Assembly: GCA_045837725.1 (NCBI GenBank)
Contig: JBEWZL010000282.1
Coordinates: 62,001 to 126,000, forward strand
DNA length: 64,000 nucleotides
DNA from: Vermamoeba vermiformis
Lineage: Eukaryota; Tubulinea; Echinamoebida
Direction: 5' to 3'
Shown here in pieces: positions 45,410 through 56,178 of the stretch. The position numbers and the translations under genes are program-made. How positions within the stretch are numbered: the stretch's first letter is position 1; every line of letters starts with the position of its first letter. The notes under the pieces are model-generated. The model did not search any database, was not told the DNA's origin, and saw only the letters and a list, made by a program, of their open reading frames with translations.

Positions 45410-47013
45410 TTAATAATTATGACGGCGCGTCAGTGTTTTTATTGCGTTATGAACCAATTGAAAAACAGGCTTTGAATCTTCTTGTTGGAATTTCGCTTGT
45501 AAAGTGAATACTTGCTCTAATACCTCCGAATAATCTCTATATTCGTATCCAGGTACTCGTATAAATTTGAAGATTTGGAGCCAGATCTCTAGTGGGAACA
45601 GATCCAGAGATTCGGATCGGCGAGCAAGATTCCAAATCGTAAGTATCATATTCAAGTTTGCTTTATGTTGCTTCCTTCTATTCCTCGTGAGATGTCTTGC
45701 TATTAAGGTACTAACTGAATTTTCTTCGTCAATTTTCGTAGCACTGAACTCGATCTTGTTCAACGCGCTGTCGATCTGGCAGCGCATTAATTCAATCAAA
45801 CTCTCGTGCGATGGTATATCATTGTCTTTAATATTCAGATGCGTTAGTGTGCTATTTTCATAGAGTCCTTCAATAATCTTGCTTAGGCCAAAAGACCGAA
45901 GTTGGTTGTGCGACAGATCCAGATGTAGCAACGTTTTGTTTTTCTTCAATACTTCGCAAAGTGCATATGCCCCGTTAGTTGGAATAGGACATAAGCTCAT
46001 ATTCAAGCTTCGTATTATTTGGTTTGATATTAAGGCTTCTTGAAGTTGTTTTGAAATTTGCGGATCTTCGAACAGATCTGACGCCATGCTGAGCGATGTA
46101 ATTGACTTGTTTGTAGTTATTAATTCTATTAATGAATTCGTGGAATTTCTGTTGAAGCTATTTTTGAGAATATTTAATTCGGTCAATGTTGAATTGCAGC
46201 TTTAATCCTTCGACCAGTGCGACACATCCGTCTTCAGACTTGTATCCACTTTCAACTAATTCTAATATTCGTAATGTGCTATTTATCTTGAGCATGTCGC
46301 CTATACTCTTCCAAGCGTCGTATTCAAGCGTGTTGTAACTCAGATCGAGTTTCGTAATGGATGTGTTTTTCGTCAAAGCGTTGCATAATCGAATACATCC
46401 TTCATTTTCTATTTGGTTGCCTTGTAATATTAACGTGGTCAATGTCCTATTGTGATTCTCTATAACTTCGCTGATAAAACTAAGTCCTTTGTCTTCGATC
46501 GAGCTGCCATCCAAAAAATTCAGTATTTTTATCGTCTTATTGACTTTAATTAATTCCGCGAAATATTTGCATGAATTAGGCTTGACGCTGCCTAGAGCCA
46601 GCTCGGTAATCGATTGATTTTCTTTCAATGTTTCGGCTAGCAAAAAACACCATTCTTTGCGAAACATGAACTCTATATATAATGTCTTGACTATAGTACT
46701 GTTCCTTATAGTATTGCAAGCAAAGCACCAATCATCCGTCGACAACGAACCAAGATCTCGTGGACCAAGGTAAATAAAATCTGTTGCAAGACCTTCTGGC
46801 CGTCGCTCTTTAATTAATTTAGCTAATTCACTCGTGTAAGATGGTATATTCTAACGAAATAATGATTAATGACGGATCCAAAAATTTTGATTTTTTTCGA
46901 TCTCAAATAATTCCCTTAATTTAATTCGAACTCATATTAATAAAATACTGTTGCAATTGGTATCCATAGTATATGGTAATTGTTAATATAATATTTACCT
47001 CAGTGTTGGACAT
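45410..47013 (-). CDS. LRR protein (ribonuclease-inhibitor type) with C-terminal F-box, one frame break
   Basis: Exon 1 is 47013-46999 (MSNTE), exon 2 runs from 46850 to TAA at 45410. The repeats are of the RI/NLRC type (NTSITKLDLSYNTLEYDAWK, KTLLHLDLSHNQLRSFGLSK, NSTLTHLNIKDNDIPS). At about 46175 the frame shifts by +1: ALVEGLK should continue NSTLTELNILKNSF. One base fewer mends it. Near the C-terminus LDLFPLEIWLQIFKFIRVPG is an F-box-like helix, placed after the LRRs rather than before. Total about 520 aa. Convergent with the F-box gene at 43855 (36 bp between stops). Confidence 0.75.
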
Positions 47014-47218
47014 TTTGTTCAGATATTTTTCTCCATCCAATTCCATTATCGGTCTTAAACTTGAGTTCGAGGTTACCAAGCAGCATTATTATAGTGTAAT
47101 CTTTTTTACACTAGTGTGGTTGTGCTGTTATTGCAGACGCGAGAACAAAAAAAATCGTCTCGGTCGAAAATCAAGCTGACTGCGACACCATTAACTTAAA
47201 AGACATTTTATGTTTTTT

Positions 47219-47240
47219 TTGACACTTTTAATGACACTTT
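47219..47240. repeat. TGACACTTTTAATGACACTTT repeat between LRR genes
   Basis: Two TGACACTTT units in the short gap between the start of the upstream LRR gene and the stop of the next one. Confidence 0.65.
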
Positions 47241-47258
47241 AGACATGCGAGTAAAATT

Positions 47259-49017
47259 TTATTCGAATACAACATCAGCGTGGATCCTGTTCTTCCTCAA
47301 GAAATTGAACCAAGACTTGTGCTTTTGAAACGTCATTAAGCTGCTGAAAATGCCTTTAAAGTAAACAGATTTCAGTTGTGGCATTGATTTCAAGAAACTT
47401 TTGATTTCTTCCTCGACGTCGGATCCGACCACTGGCGTTACGTCGCACAACGTGACTCGCTCCAAATTGCTTAATTTCGTTAAATAAGGCATTATATTTT
47501 CATTGGTTGAATTTGACTCTTCTAATGAAAGTTCTCTGATTGTTAGTGGCAAATTGCAATTTTCTTTGATCAGCTCCGTTATGAAGGATCCGTGTAACGA
47601 CAATGACTGTAGGTTTGTCAATTTCAATAAAGCTCGTATATTCTCGTTTGTATAATCGATGCTGCCAACTGACAATTTCTTCAGTTGTTCCGCGTTTGGT
47701 GGCAAAATGAAACTTCCTCGGATCTTGAACGTTGTAAGGTTCGGAAAATTGCTTAGGAATGCTTCTGAGACATTTGAGAGGTATCTAAGTGATAAGTACT
47801 TGACTTGCGGCATTTTGAATGTCAAATCGACTGTTTTGGATTTAAAATAGGTGCCTATCTCCAGCTGCGTCAGATGTTGGAAATTTTGTAGCGAATTAAT
47901 TTCTTCGAATTCTGCGTCGAATAACTTCAGTGCTTCGAGTTGCGTTAATTGAGACATCTCCATAACATAACCGTTGCTATTAATCTGCAATCTTTTCAGT
48001 TTTGTAAATAGATCGAACATGGGTCTTTGAGGAACGCCTTTCGGGATCTGTACAATGCAGCGCAAGTCCGTTAAGTGCTTAAAAGCTGTAATATATTCTA
48101 CTAAGAACGGACTGCAATTTATGAACAAAGACCGCAAGCCAGTCAATCTTGTAAATTGGCCAAATGAGTCCCTACAAGCAGTGGATCCGTTAGTATTGTT
48201 TTGAACTCAGTCATAAATGTTATTCTATGCCATTGAACGTACTCGTCTGCCCACTTGCATTCAGGAATCGATAATTTTCGGAGATTAGTAAGGTACCCGA
48301 TCGCCGCTACAAAAACTAGATCAGCCAAAAAGGTCATATAGAAGAGCTTATACTTACGTAAAATCATCGCAGTAGAATTAATATCAAATCTCAGTTCTTC
48401 AAGAGCGGTCAAGTACTGCACATATTGAGATAAATCTTGGGTAAAAGAGACTGGCGTCAAAAAAAATTAGTCATGATCGTTAAAATCATATTCGTTACCA
48501 TTATTATAGCATAATCTCTTTAATGACGAAAATCGAGTCAAAATGCTCGGCTTCAAGTCGAATCCAACGATAGGGTATTGGGGAAAAACGAGTTCTCGAA
48601 GCCAACCTCCAGTATTGCGAAAATCTCTGCACACTAAATAATATAAGCAACATAACAATATTGGGCGTGGTCAATACCTTCATTAAAGTGTATTTTGACC
48701 GACAAAGTGCATCTCTGATAAATCTCCGTTTGAAGCTCGACAGGAAGGTCCAAAAAATACTCAACTACCATAAATGATACGTAAGTAAAATATTAACTAT
48801 TATATAGATGAAATTAATTTTATTGAATTTTTCTGCGTTAAGATCAGATCGTCGACCTGTCTGAATCAGATTCGCCTCTCAGTTGCCTCGTATAATAATA
48901 TAACTTACATTTTTCGTTGAACAGGGCGTCATCTTCATCGTCCTCCGTTTTACGGTGCTTATTTGGCTGGTCCTTCTCTTCGTCGAGCTTTCTCTTGCGG
49001 GAACTTCGCGTCTGCAT
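47259..49017 (-). CDS. F-box/LRR protein with basic N-terminal (nuclear-signal-like) exon
   Basis: Six exons (49017-48909, 48764-48678, 48633-48499, 48450-48358, 48306-48243, 48171-47259) total 466 aa in phase. Exon 1 encodes MQTRSSRKRKLDEEKDQPNK, a typical nuclear localisation signal, then an acidic stretch. Exons 2-3 give the F-box: EYFLDLPVELQTEIYQRCTL, then VCRDFRNTGGWLRELVF. About ten LRRs follow (LTQLEALKLFDAEFEEI, LTNLQSLSLHGSFITEL). A 69-nt intron with an ACTAAC branch site joins exons 5 and 6; without it the frame seems broken. Probably a nuclear SCF substrate receptor. Same strand as the cytochrome b5 reductase gene upstream, 266 bp away. Confidence 0.84.
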
Positions 49018-49283
49018 CCTCGGAGCCTCTACTTCAACGAACTATAGTAGTCCTGCAAGGGTTTGTTTGTTGCAAATATCTTCAGAACAAACCAGCTATA
49101 GCTTATTATCGTTCACGTGGCAGTAACTTCTATTTTAGGAGCAGGACAAAATTTATCGCAAATTTTAACGGCATTTTGATTAACGGTACCAGAATATACG
49201 TATAATATAAATCTTTACATTTGTCTTATATACGTAGTAGTAAACAGCTACATATTTATTACACCTTCTGATAGCGTGCGAGG

Positions 49284-50742
49284 TTAGAACTTGTAGACTT
49301 GTTGGGCAGTGTAGTTCATCTTCTTCAACAAACCAGTCAACTCGCCTTGAGAGTAGTCGGGAGCCTTGTTGCCAGAGAGGTGGTTCATCATACCGCCAGG
49401 ACCACAGACCTGCGAAATTTGATCAGATCCGCACCGAAAAAATTGCCTTATTAGGAAACGAGCAATTATGACAAAATGAGATCTGTATTGGCAATAAAGA
49501 AAATAGACTTACCAAGACCAAGGAATCATCGCTGGGAGCAGGCATGTGCTTCTTGATGTGCTCTTCAGTCACGTAACCAACGCCTTGGTTCCAGTTCTTG
49601 CCAGGCTTTTCAACGACGTAGAACACTTTGAAGTTCTTGTGCTTCTTGGTCAAAGCGTCCAATCTGTCCTTCAACAAGATATCTTCTTCACCGATGTTAG
49701 CGAAGATCAAGCTGAGCTCGGTCTTGTCTTGAGGGTTCTTCAAGATTTCATGAATAACCTGCATAATATTATTAGTACGAGTTCTAACATTTAACATCAT
49801 TCCAAGCTAAGCTTGACAGGTGTCACTTTTCGGAGCGGATCTGACACGTGCAAAAACGGATCCGGCAGAGAATTATAAGCAACTTGATAGACATACCTGC
49901 AACATAGGGGTGATACCAGTGCCACCAGCAATCATTCCAATCTTTTTCTTCATGTTAGGCTCAATTTGCAACTTCTTGAGCGGGCCCTTAATGTCGAGGG
50001 TGTCACCGGGCTTCAACTCGTGGAAGTGAGTGGACATGGGTCCGTTGGGGTACTTCTTGATCAAAAAGTCGACGTAGCCTTTCTATAAATGGAAGTAAGG
50101 TTTAGCTAAACCCGTGTCATCGGAGTTTTACGGAGATTTTTTTACCTCGTCGTAAGTGATCGGGGTGTAAGGTCTAACAACAGGGTTGCCCTTATCGTCT
50201 TTAGGGTCGTTCTTAGCGCCCTTAGTCAACACGCAGCTAGCAACAGGCATGCCTATAAAAGGAAATTAGAATTAGCACGCGAGTATTACGACCACAAATC
50301 TTAGGCTCACCCAACTTATGCTCAGCTGATTGCAAATCGAAGCGGAAGATAGAGGTATTGTGATTAACTATACAAATATAATTATTAGCATTTTTTTTGG
50401 ATTTTTTTGGGTTTTTGATTACCCTTTTGGATCTCGCGCAACTTGAAAGATCTCCATTCATCAGGACTCAAAGCCAATAACTCCTTCTTACCATCGGCAT
50501 AGGCCTATATGATTTATTTAATTAGCTTTTGAAACTCCGTCACTTTTGATTTTCTTTCCCCGTACCTTGTTGTATTGAGAGTAGGCAAAAAATCCAGCGG
50601 CGGTAGTGCCTACTAAGCCCACAGTAAATAAGGTCTTTTGGGCAGAAGGAGCAGCCTTAGCGGATGTAAAAAGTTTTTGAGATTGCAATCTGGTTTGAGA
50701 AGCAACTTGGCGAATGCCAGCGGCTAATCTTGAGGCAAACAT
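49284..50742 (-). CDS. NADH-cytochrome b5 reductase, mitochondrial type
   Basis: Seven exons (50742-50566, 50504-50423, 50367-50311, 50252-50146, 50082-49897, 49758-49513, 49409-49284) give 326 aa. The N-terminus [20 protein letters not shown] is a matrix-type targeting sequence followed by a hydrophobic sorting segment ([20 protein letters not shown]), as in yeast Mcr1 of the outer membrane and intermembrane space. FAD binding: [10 protein letters not shown] and [18 protein letters not shown] binding: [14 protein letters not shown] and [13 protein letters not shown]-terminus ends in YKF, close to the conserved aromatic end of the family. It passes electrons from NADH to cytochrome b5 or related acceptors for lipid and sterol metabolism. 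Confidence 0.94.
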
Positions 50743-51373
50743 TTTCCTATAATTAAAAATAAATATTAATAATATCCACAACGTTAATTGATTTAATTAG
50801 TGGCGAAGTCACGCTAGATCCTTCACAAAAACAAACAGAGCGGTATCCAAGCACGACGCATTTCGCAACGGAACAAAATTACTAAAGCGTACCTGTTGTG
50901 GTGGACAAAAGAATGGAATTAAAATGAATAGAACCATCAGGAACACTGGAATCTTTGATTGACTGAAATTTCGCCGAAGCGTTCTTTGTGGTGCAGCTCA
51001 GTTCGGTATCAATAGCAAGGCCGGGAACATGAATATTCGCCACTTGTATCCAGAAAAAACTACCAATTCATTTGGAGATTTGAACGGAGAAACCTGTAAA
51101 CTGCATCCGCTGTTCTTGTAAATGTACTGTACTCAAGGGTCGTGGATCATTATCCAGCAGACCATCCTTTTCTACAACAGGCAAAGGTTACGTGTGGCAA
51201 GAAGGGTCGAATCGGAAATCGGAGTTGTACTAAAGGCACTTCACAGATCTCGTTGGAATATTTACATCAAGGCTTCTTTCGGCCTTGTTCTTCCGTCTTT
51301 TATTTTACAAAATTGGGGACTACACTAGTCCTTAATAATAAATATTTACATTCGTTGTTTTTCGGATTTGTTC
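50743..51373. other. Intergenic, no supported gene
   Basis: About 630 bp between the reductase start and the LON/RING stop. Several short open frames occur, one locally cysteine-rich (CIRCSCKC near 51105-51130), but none has a start, splice sites or a recognisable product. Confidence 0.35.
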
Positions 51374-52927
51374 TTAGCTTATAGTACACCCTTTTGTATT
51401 GCCAGCGGCTAAGCCGAGAGCTTCAATAGCCCTTGTTAGTCGCGTTTTCGTCTTAGTCAGTTCTAGCAACTAAAGGAAAATCGTTAGAAAAAGATCCGCC
51501 GCTGTTTTGAAGGAACAAATCCCGAAAAAGAAAAATTTTTAGATTGCTTTTGATCTATGAGATATAATTACGATACTCGCGTCCGTTAGATTGTCTACGA
51601 AAGTTTGACGGAGCGAGTATTGCGATCACGATTCGATTCAGCAAGATCAACCTACGTCGCGCGACTTTTGGCCAAATACAGTTATATCGCTGCAAAGACC
51701 CCTTATCACGCTCCATAGGCCAATCTTACCGCATATAAACGAATTTGTATAATGTAGATAGATTTAGTGTACTTACGTCTTGTTTTTGTTTGTGAGGCAC
51801 GCTGAGGATAGACGAAATCCAAAACGAGAATGCTTTAGGACGAGCAGGCATAGTACCAAATCGCTGAGTAAGGTCAGCCATCGTCACAACTTCAGTATTG
51901 CCGGTCTCTGGCGCACTAGCATTGGCTAAATATTTGTTCAATGTTCTCTTAGCTTTGGCGACTTGCACGACGTTATCTGAACTCTCTTCTTCATCTTCAT
52001 CGTCAATATATTTAACTTTAGCCGTAGTGTATCCGTCTTGTTGGCCAAAGGATAAGACTTTGAACCGCCGATCTCCGCGAGTCACGAGGATTTGTCGCCC
52101 ATCTGGAAGAACGTTGCTTGATTCAATGACTGTCGTTGTTCCTATCTTGCTTGGCTCGCCGTTGACATTCAATAGAACACCAAAGGTCCTTGTTCCTTCA
52201 AGACAGCGGCGGACCATAAGACGATAACGTGGCTCGAAGACGTGGAGGTGTAATGGCATTCCAGGGAACAGAACATAGTCTAACATGAATATAGGCAGCT
52301 GGAAAGTGTGGTCGCGCATTGATTGAGCCTCTGATAATCGTTGCTTATACTCATCGGCAAAACACTTTTGAATTATTGTCGAGACTAATACATTGATTGC
52401 GTGGTCTGGTAGCATATGTACTGTAGATCTGCACATTGGGCTGTATTAAATACGAATTAATTTTGCACATTGACTAGGGTTTGAAAAGGGAATCCTACCA
52501 AGACGTGCTATGATCTAAAGCTCTAAACAAGTAAAAATTAATAATTAGGTTTAATAAATACGTGATGCATTATTACTAACCTTAATATACATTCGCGGCA
52601 ATATGTGTGGCCTACAAGGAAAAAAAAACGAATTATTAGCCAAATTGCAAAACACCGATGAGATCGGAGTATATTCGAAGGCATACCACAAGGCGTTGTT
52701 ACTGGCTCAAATAATAAACATTGGCACAAAGGACACATAAATTCTTCTTTGGATATGGTGGCTGACTCAGCAGCCGAAGACTTTGTTTCCACAGACATTA
52801 GATGTAGTTGCTCTTGTGTGCTTTTACCAAATTCATACGATAGTATGTGGTTGTTAACTCCGAGTAATAAATAATTTGAATCTTCCCTTTCGCTCGCTCT
52901 GGTTGTCGTTGTCTCGCGCCTGTGCAT
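51374..52927 (-). CDS. RING and LON-substrate-binding domain protein (LONRF-like)
   Basis: Five exons (52927-52687, 52611-52581, 52522-52499, 52440-51777, 51469-51374) give 351 aa. A C3HC4 RING spans exons 1-4: FMCPLCQCLLFEPVTTPCG, GHTYCREC, then CPMC. The LON N-terminal-like domain follows: QLPIFMLDYVLFPGMPLHLH, VFEPRYRLMVRRCLEGTRTF and DGRQILVTRGDRRFKVL. This is the arrangement of vertebrate LONRF1-3 without their TPRs. RING gives ubiquitin-ligase activity; the LON domain probably recognises substrates or misfolded protein. Two exons are tiny (31 and 24 nt) and split the RING. Confidence 0.9.
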
Positions 52928-53642
52928 TTGCCTAAAAAGGTCAATAAGAGATTAAAATGGTGAGATTTCGTTTTCGGCAGTTTTTCTCCGAGGAAATCCT
53001 TCGCAAAACGTTTTGTGCGATGAAAAACAATCTCTCTTTCATGAAGGATATCGCGCGATGTTCACTTCCTGTTCGATAGGTCAAATTAAGGCGCCTTCAT
53101 ACAAGCTATCGAAGAGGCACGATACATCCGGATGCAGCAAGAAAAATTGTTTTTTGAGTACAAGAGTACTGAATGAATGATGTGCTCATCCGCGTACACC
53201 CACCTATCACGCATTGCATGTATTATGAACAAAAGCCATTCTCTATCAACTCGATAAAGAAAATCAACGAAAAACTTTCCTTCCCGTGTACGCACTCAGC
53301 GGCATTGCCAACCCTAGCAATCCATAAGTACAATTTGTACGTATGATATCTCTAATTAAAGAGCGATTATGGTTTGGTCTGCCTTGCTATCGATACCCTT
53401 TTCAAAAATAGTTTAGCAACGCTTACTTGAAGTAAGATCAAAACACTGAGAATTCAAATTCCATCCAAATGATCCATCTTTTGATAATCACAAAAATTAG
53501 CACCATTCGGTCGATTAGAGATTAACCGCTATTGCCTCGTTTCTTGTGCTAGTCTCGCGACCAGGAAACAACTTTTTTGGGTTTGTATTTTTCGTTCGCG
53601 GTACTTACAAACTCCATCAACTATTTATATATAAACAGCGCA
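52928..53642. other. Intergenic, divergent between LONRF-like and COMMD2 genes
   Basis: About 715 bp without supportable exons on either strand. It should hold both promoters. Confidence 0.4.
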
Positions 53643-54972
53643 ATGTTAATTATCTTTGACGAACGACAGAAGAAGGACTTGGGCTTTTTGCGCGATCAAC
53701 CTATTGAAAGTATCCTTTGAAGCTGATTTTTATTAGCCTTCACCAAAATTATTTAATATACGCGTAATATTGTAATTTAAAAGGATATAATAACGTAATA
53801 ACTCGAAGGTTTATTGCTGGATCTATTTTCTTTAATTGATCTTCTCTAGTTACGCAAGAATTTTGCAAAATCACGTTAGAATTTATTAGAAAAGGTGTAT
53901 CAAATACAAAGATCTATGTCGGAGCTGCAAGTAAGTTAATACAGATTTTTAGTAAAATTCTATCGAAATTGCAAAATAATCAGGCAATTATTTTAACGCT
54001 AAAATTGCATATCATAAATTGTTATGCCGTGCAAATATTTATAATATTTTATTTCGAATTTATCTGTTCAAAAACGTGCAATTATTAATTTGAGGACGAT
54101 CTGCGTCTCAATTATCTTTGATTAGTTAGATTACAATCTACAAAGCTTAAATAGCGATATTGTATTGACCGCGCGTCTTTTTGATAGAGAAACTTGGAGT
54201 TACACCGGATGTCATTGAAGGCGTGATTTTAGCATTGAGTCACATGCTTACAGAAGGCGCGAAGCTTTTAGTCAATGAAGTTGATTTTATGGACTCACTG
54301 CTCGTATTGAACTTGCCTGAGCCTATTTGCAAAGCTCTATGCGAGGTAATAAGCGAGATCCAAAACGAACGGGTGCTCGATCCAGATCCGTTTCAGCTGA
54401 AGCTTTCTTCTAATTCTATAGTTATACTTACTCTTATATATGCATATTAGATTCATTTGGCCAATAGATCAGAAGTCAGAACGCTTTTGGCTAATTTTAC
54501 TTTGGGCTTGCCGTACTTTAAAGATATGGACTGGAGACTCGATATTGAAGTAAGTCAAAGCCTATATAATAATTAATATCCTATATGGCACATATTTACT
54601 CGCGTATTAACCTCACAAATGCTTAACCTGAATTTTTCTGGATGTAGTTGGCGAGTCGATCGTTACACAAGCAAGCTAAGCCTGTATTTATTATGCAACT
54701 GAATACTATCAAAAACGGAGGTAAGTATGCGCGAAATTACGCAGTCAACTCAATTATACAAGCTAATGTTAAATATTTAATGTACTTTCTTTTCGGATGT
54801 ACCTTCGCGATTCATCGAGCGGACTCTAATAATTTTATTTTTTATTATAGATGTTAAGAGCCAATATTTGCAAACAGATTATACGAATTTGAAGCATATC
54901 AGAGAAGAATTAGAATCGGCGTTGGAAGAGCTCAACGAACCTTACGTTAAGAGAGTCGAAAGAAACGTCTAA
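53643..54972 (+). CDS. COMMD2: COMM domain-containing protein 2
   Basis: Six exons (53643-53709, 53850-53930, 54188-54345, 54451-54549, 54648-54720, 54851-54972) give 199 aa, the length of human COMMD2. Matching blocks are KKDLGFLRDQ, EFIRKGVSNTKIYVGAAKKL, LTEGAKLLVNEVDFMDSLLV, the COMM domain MDWRLDIELASRSLHKQAKP, IKNGDVKSQYLQTDY and LEELNEPYVKRVERN. COMMD proteins form a heterodecameric ring within the Commander complex, which recycles membrane cargo from endosomes. Retention here suggests the organism has Commander/retriever-type endosomal sorting. Confidence 0.95.
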
Positions 54973-55316
54973 GGGCACGTCGCGACGAATAATATTGTAA
55001 GAGATAATTATAGCTTATTTAGCGAGACTATTCGAGAATAGTCGTCTTGCTGTGTATAAAGTTTCAGATTGAATCCGGATTTGCCTCAGTTGACAAAAAT
55101 CGCATTGCTGACGATTCTGTGCTAAATACGAGAAAGATTTATATCGACGGTATCGTACTGGTCGGTCTGAAAGTCTGAATCGTCATTCTTGGGAACTTTT
55201 ATGCGCAATAACAAAAGCTGAGAATTTTCAAAGAAGGATCCGCAGAAAAGAAAAAAACTTGCGTCTGTTCTTTTCAATCTCTTCTACAAGAACAGAAACA
55301 CAACACAAACAAATAC
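54973..55316. other. Intergenic, no gene seen
   Basis: About 340 bp after COMMD2 with no coding signal; likely 3' UTR and the promoter/5' UTR of the small gene at 55423. Confidence 0.35.
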
Positions 55317-55409
55317 ATGAACTATAACAACTACTTTAACAACTACTTCAATTATTTCAACTCCAACAAGAGTTCTCCATCTCGACACAACCCCGAAGAA
55401 GAAGAATAA
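55317..55409 (+). CDS. Upstream ORF, 30 codons, Asn/Tyr-rich
   Basis: ATG at 55317 opens MNYNNYFNNYFNYFNSNKSS and ends EEEE TAA at 55409, 13 bp before the next ATG. Its composition is unusual (alternating Asn, Tyr, Phe). It may act as an upstream ORF that limits translation of the gene at 55423. Confidence 0.35.
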   Translation: MNYNNYFNNYFNYFNSNKSSPSRHNPEEEE

Positions 55410-55422
55410 AACAACAAAAATC

Positions 55423-55716
55423 ATGAGCGACAACGATTGTAGAAGTAAACCGCGGTCAATGTCTTGGATGTTTTTCCCAAGCAAGCCGTTCTTTCGATCT
55501 AACTCCAGATCGATGAAGATGTTCAATTTCGGAATGTTCTGCAGTAGCCAATTCATAATGATGTCTATGGTTTTCAAAGAAAATCAAAAACAAAACGAAG
55601 CTATGAGCAAGAAGTCCAATCTCAGCGAGAAAGTCTCGAAGATCAAGAACAAGATTCGTCAAGTCTTTATGGATCCCTATGATAATCGACCCTCTGGTGC
55701 CTTCGGTTTTCGATAA
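55423..55716 (+). CDS. Small intronless protein, unknown
   Basis: 97 aa from ATG 55423 to TAA 55716. It begins MSDNDCRSKPRSMSWMFFPS, contains a Met/Phe-rich stretch (SMKMFNFGMFCSSQFIMMSM) and ends with a basic helix LSEKVSKIKNKIRQVF and a Gly/Phe-rich end (DNRPSGAFGFR). An AATAAAG signal lies 130 bp downstream. An overlapping minus-strand frame exists, but the plus strand has the leader, the uORF and a poly-A signal. Function unknown; the intronless state contrasts with its neighbours. Confidence 0.5.
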   Translation: MSDNDCRSKPRSMSWMFFPSKPFFRSNSRSMKMFNFGMFCSSQFIMMSMVFKENQKQNEAMSKKSNLSEKVSKIKNKIRQVFMDPYDNRPSGAFGFR

Positions 55717-56178
55717 ATTTCGAACCGTATCAACAGCGACCACTCGAGTGCCTGTTATCTGTAAATAGCATTTTTATCCGTAATTTCTTTTTTTAATCAA
55801 ATTCAGCTTGATAAGCGCGCTTTTTCGTTATGTACATAACCAAAATAAAGTAATCAGCTCGTGGTAGCGCCCTGCGCGAGCTTTTTATGGAAAGTTCTTT
55901 GTCATTACCCTTTATGTCCACTACTTTCACAACGAATTCTATACTATTCCTGTATTGTACGAGAGTTACAGATCGTAGCGCGAATTGGGTCGCGCAAAGT
56001 TCAAAAAAAATCTATTTTTATCTAGATAACGTAAATTTAAAAAAACTATTGATTAATTCAAATAAGTGTTCCGCTTGGAAATCTACGAGATGAATCGCTC
56101 CGTAAATATTATTTTTTTGTTCGCAAAGCAACAATACCAAATCTCGTGGGTTCGTTAGCGCATCCGGTTAAAGTTACT
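55717..56178. other. Intergenic, poly-A signal and no further gene
   Basis: Contains AATAAAG near 55844 for the small gene and then AT-rich sequence. One short open frame at 55887 has no support. Confidence 0.35.

Noticed and set aside
48143-48460. Apparent frameshift in the F-box/LRR gene at 47259-49017
   Set aside because: A 69-nt intron with GTACG donor, ACTAAC branch site and TAG acceptor (48172-48242) explains the change of frame, and total exon length is then a multiple of three.
50518-50781. Long frame running past the reductase exon 1 end
   Set aside because: It continues through a GTACGG donor into intron sequence; the spliced model matches the reductase family.
55456-55743. Minus-strand open frame overlapping the small gene
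   Set aside because: No leader, splice or poly-A support on the minus strand; it mirrors the plus-strand coding sequence.
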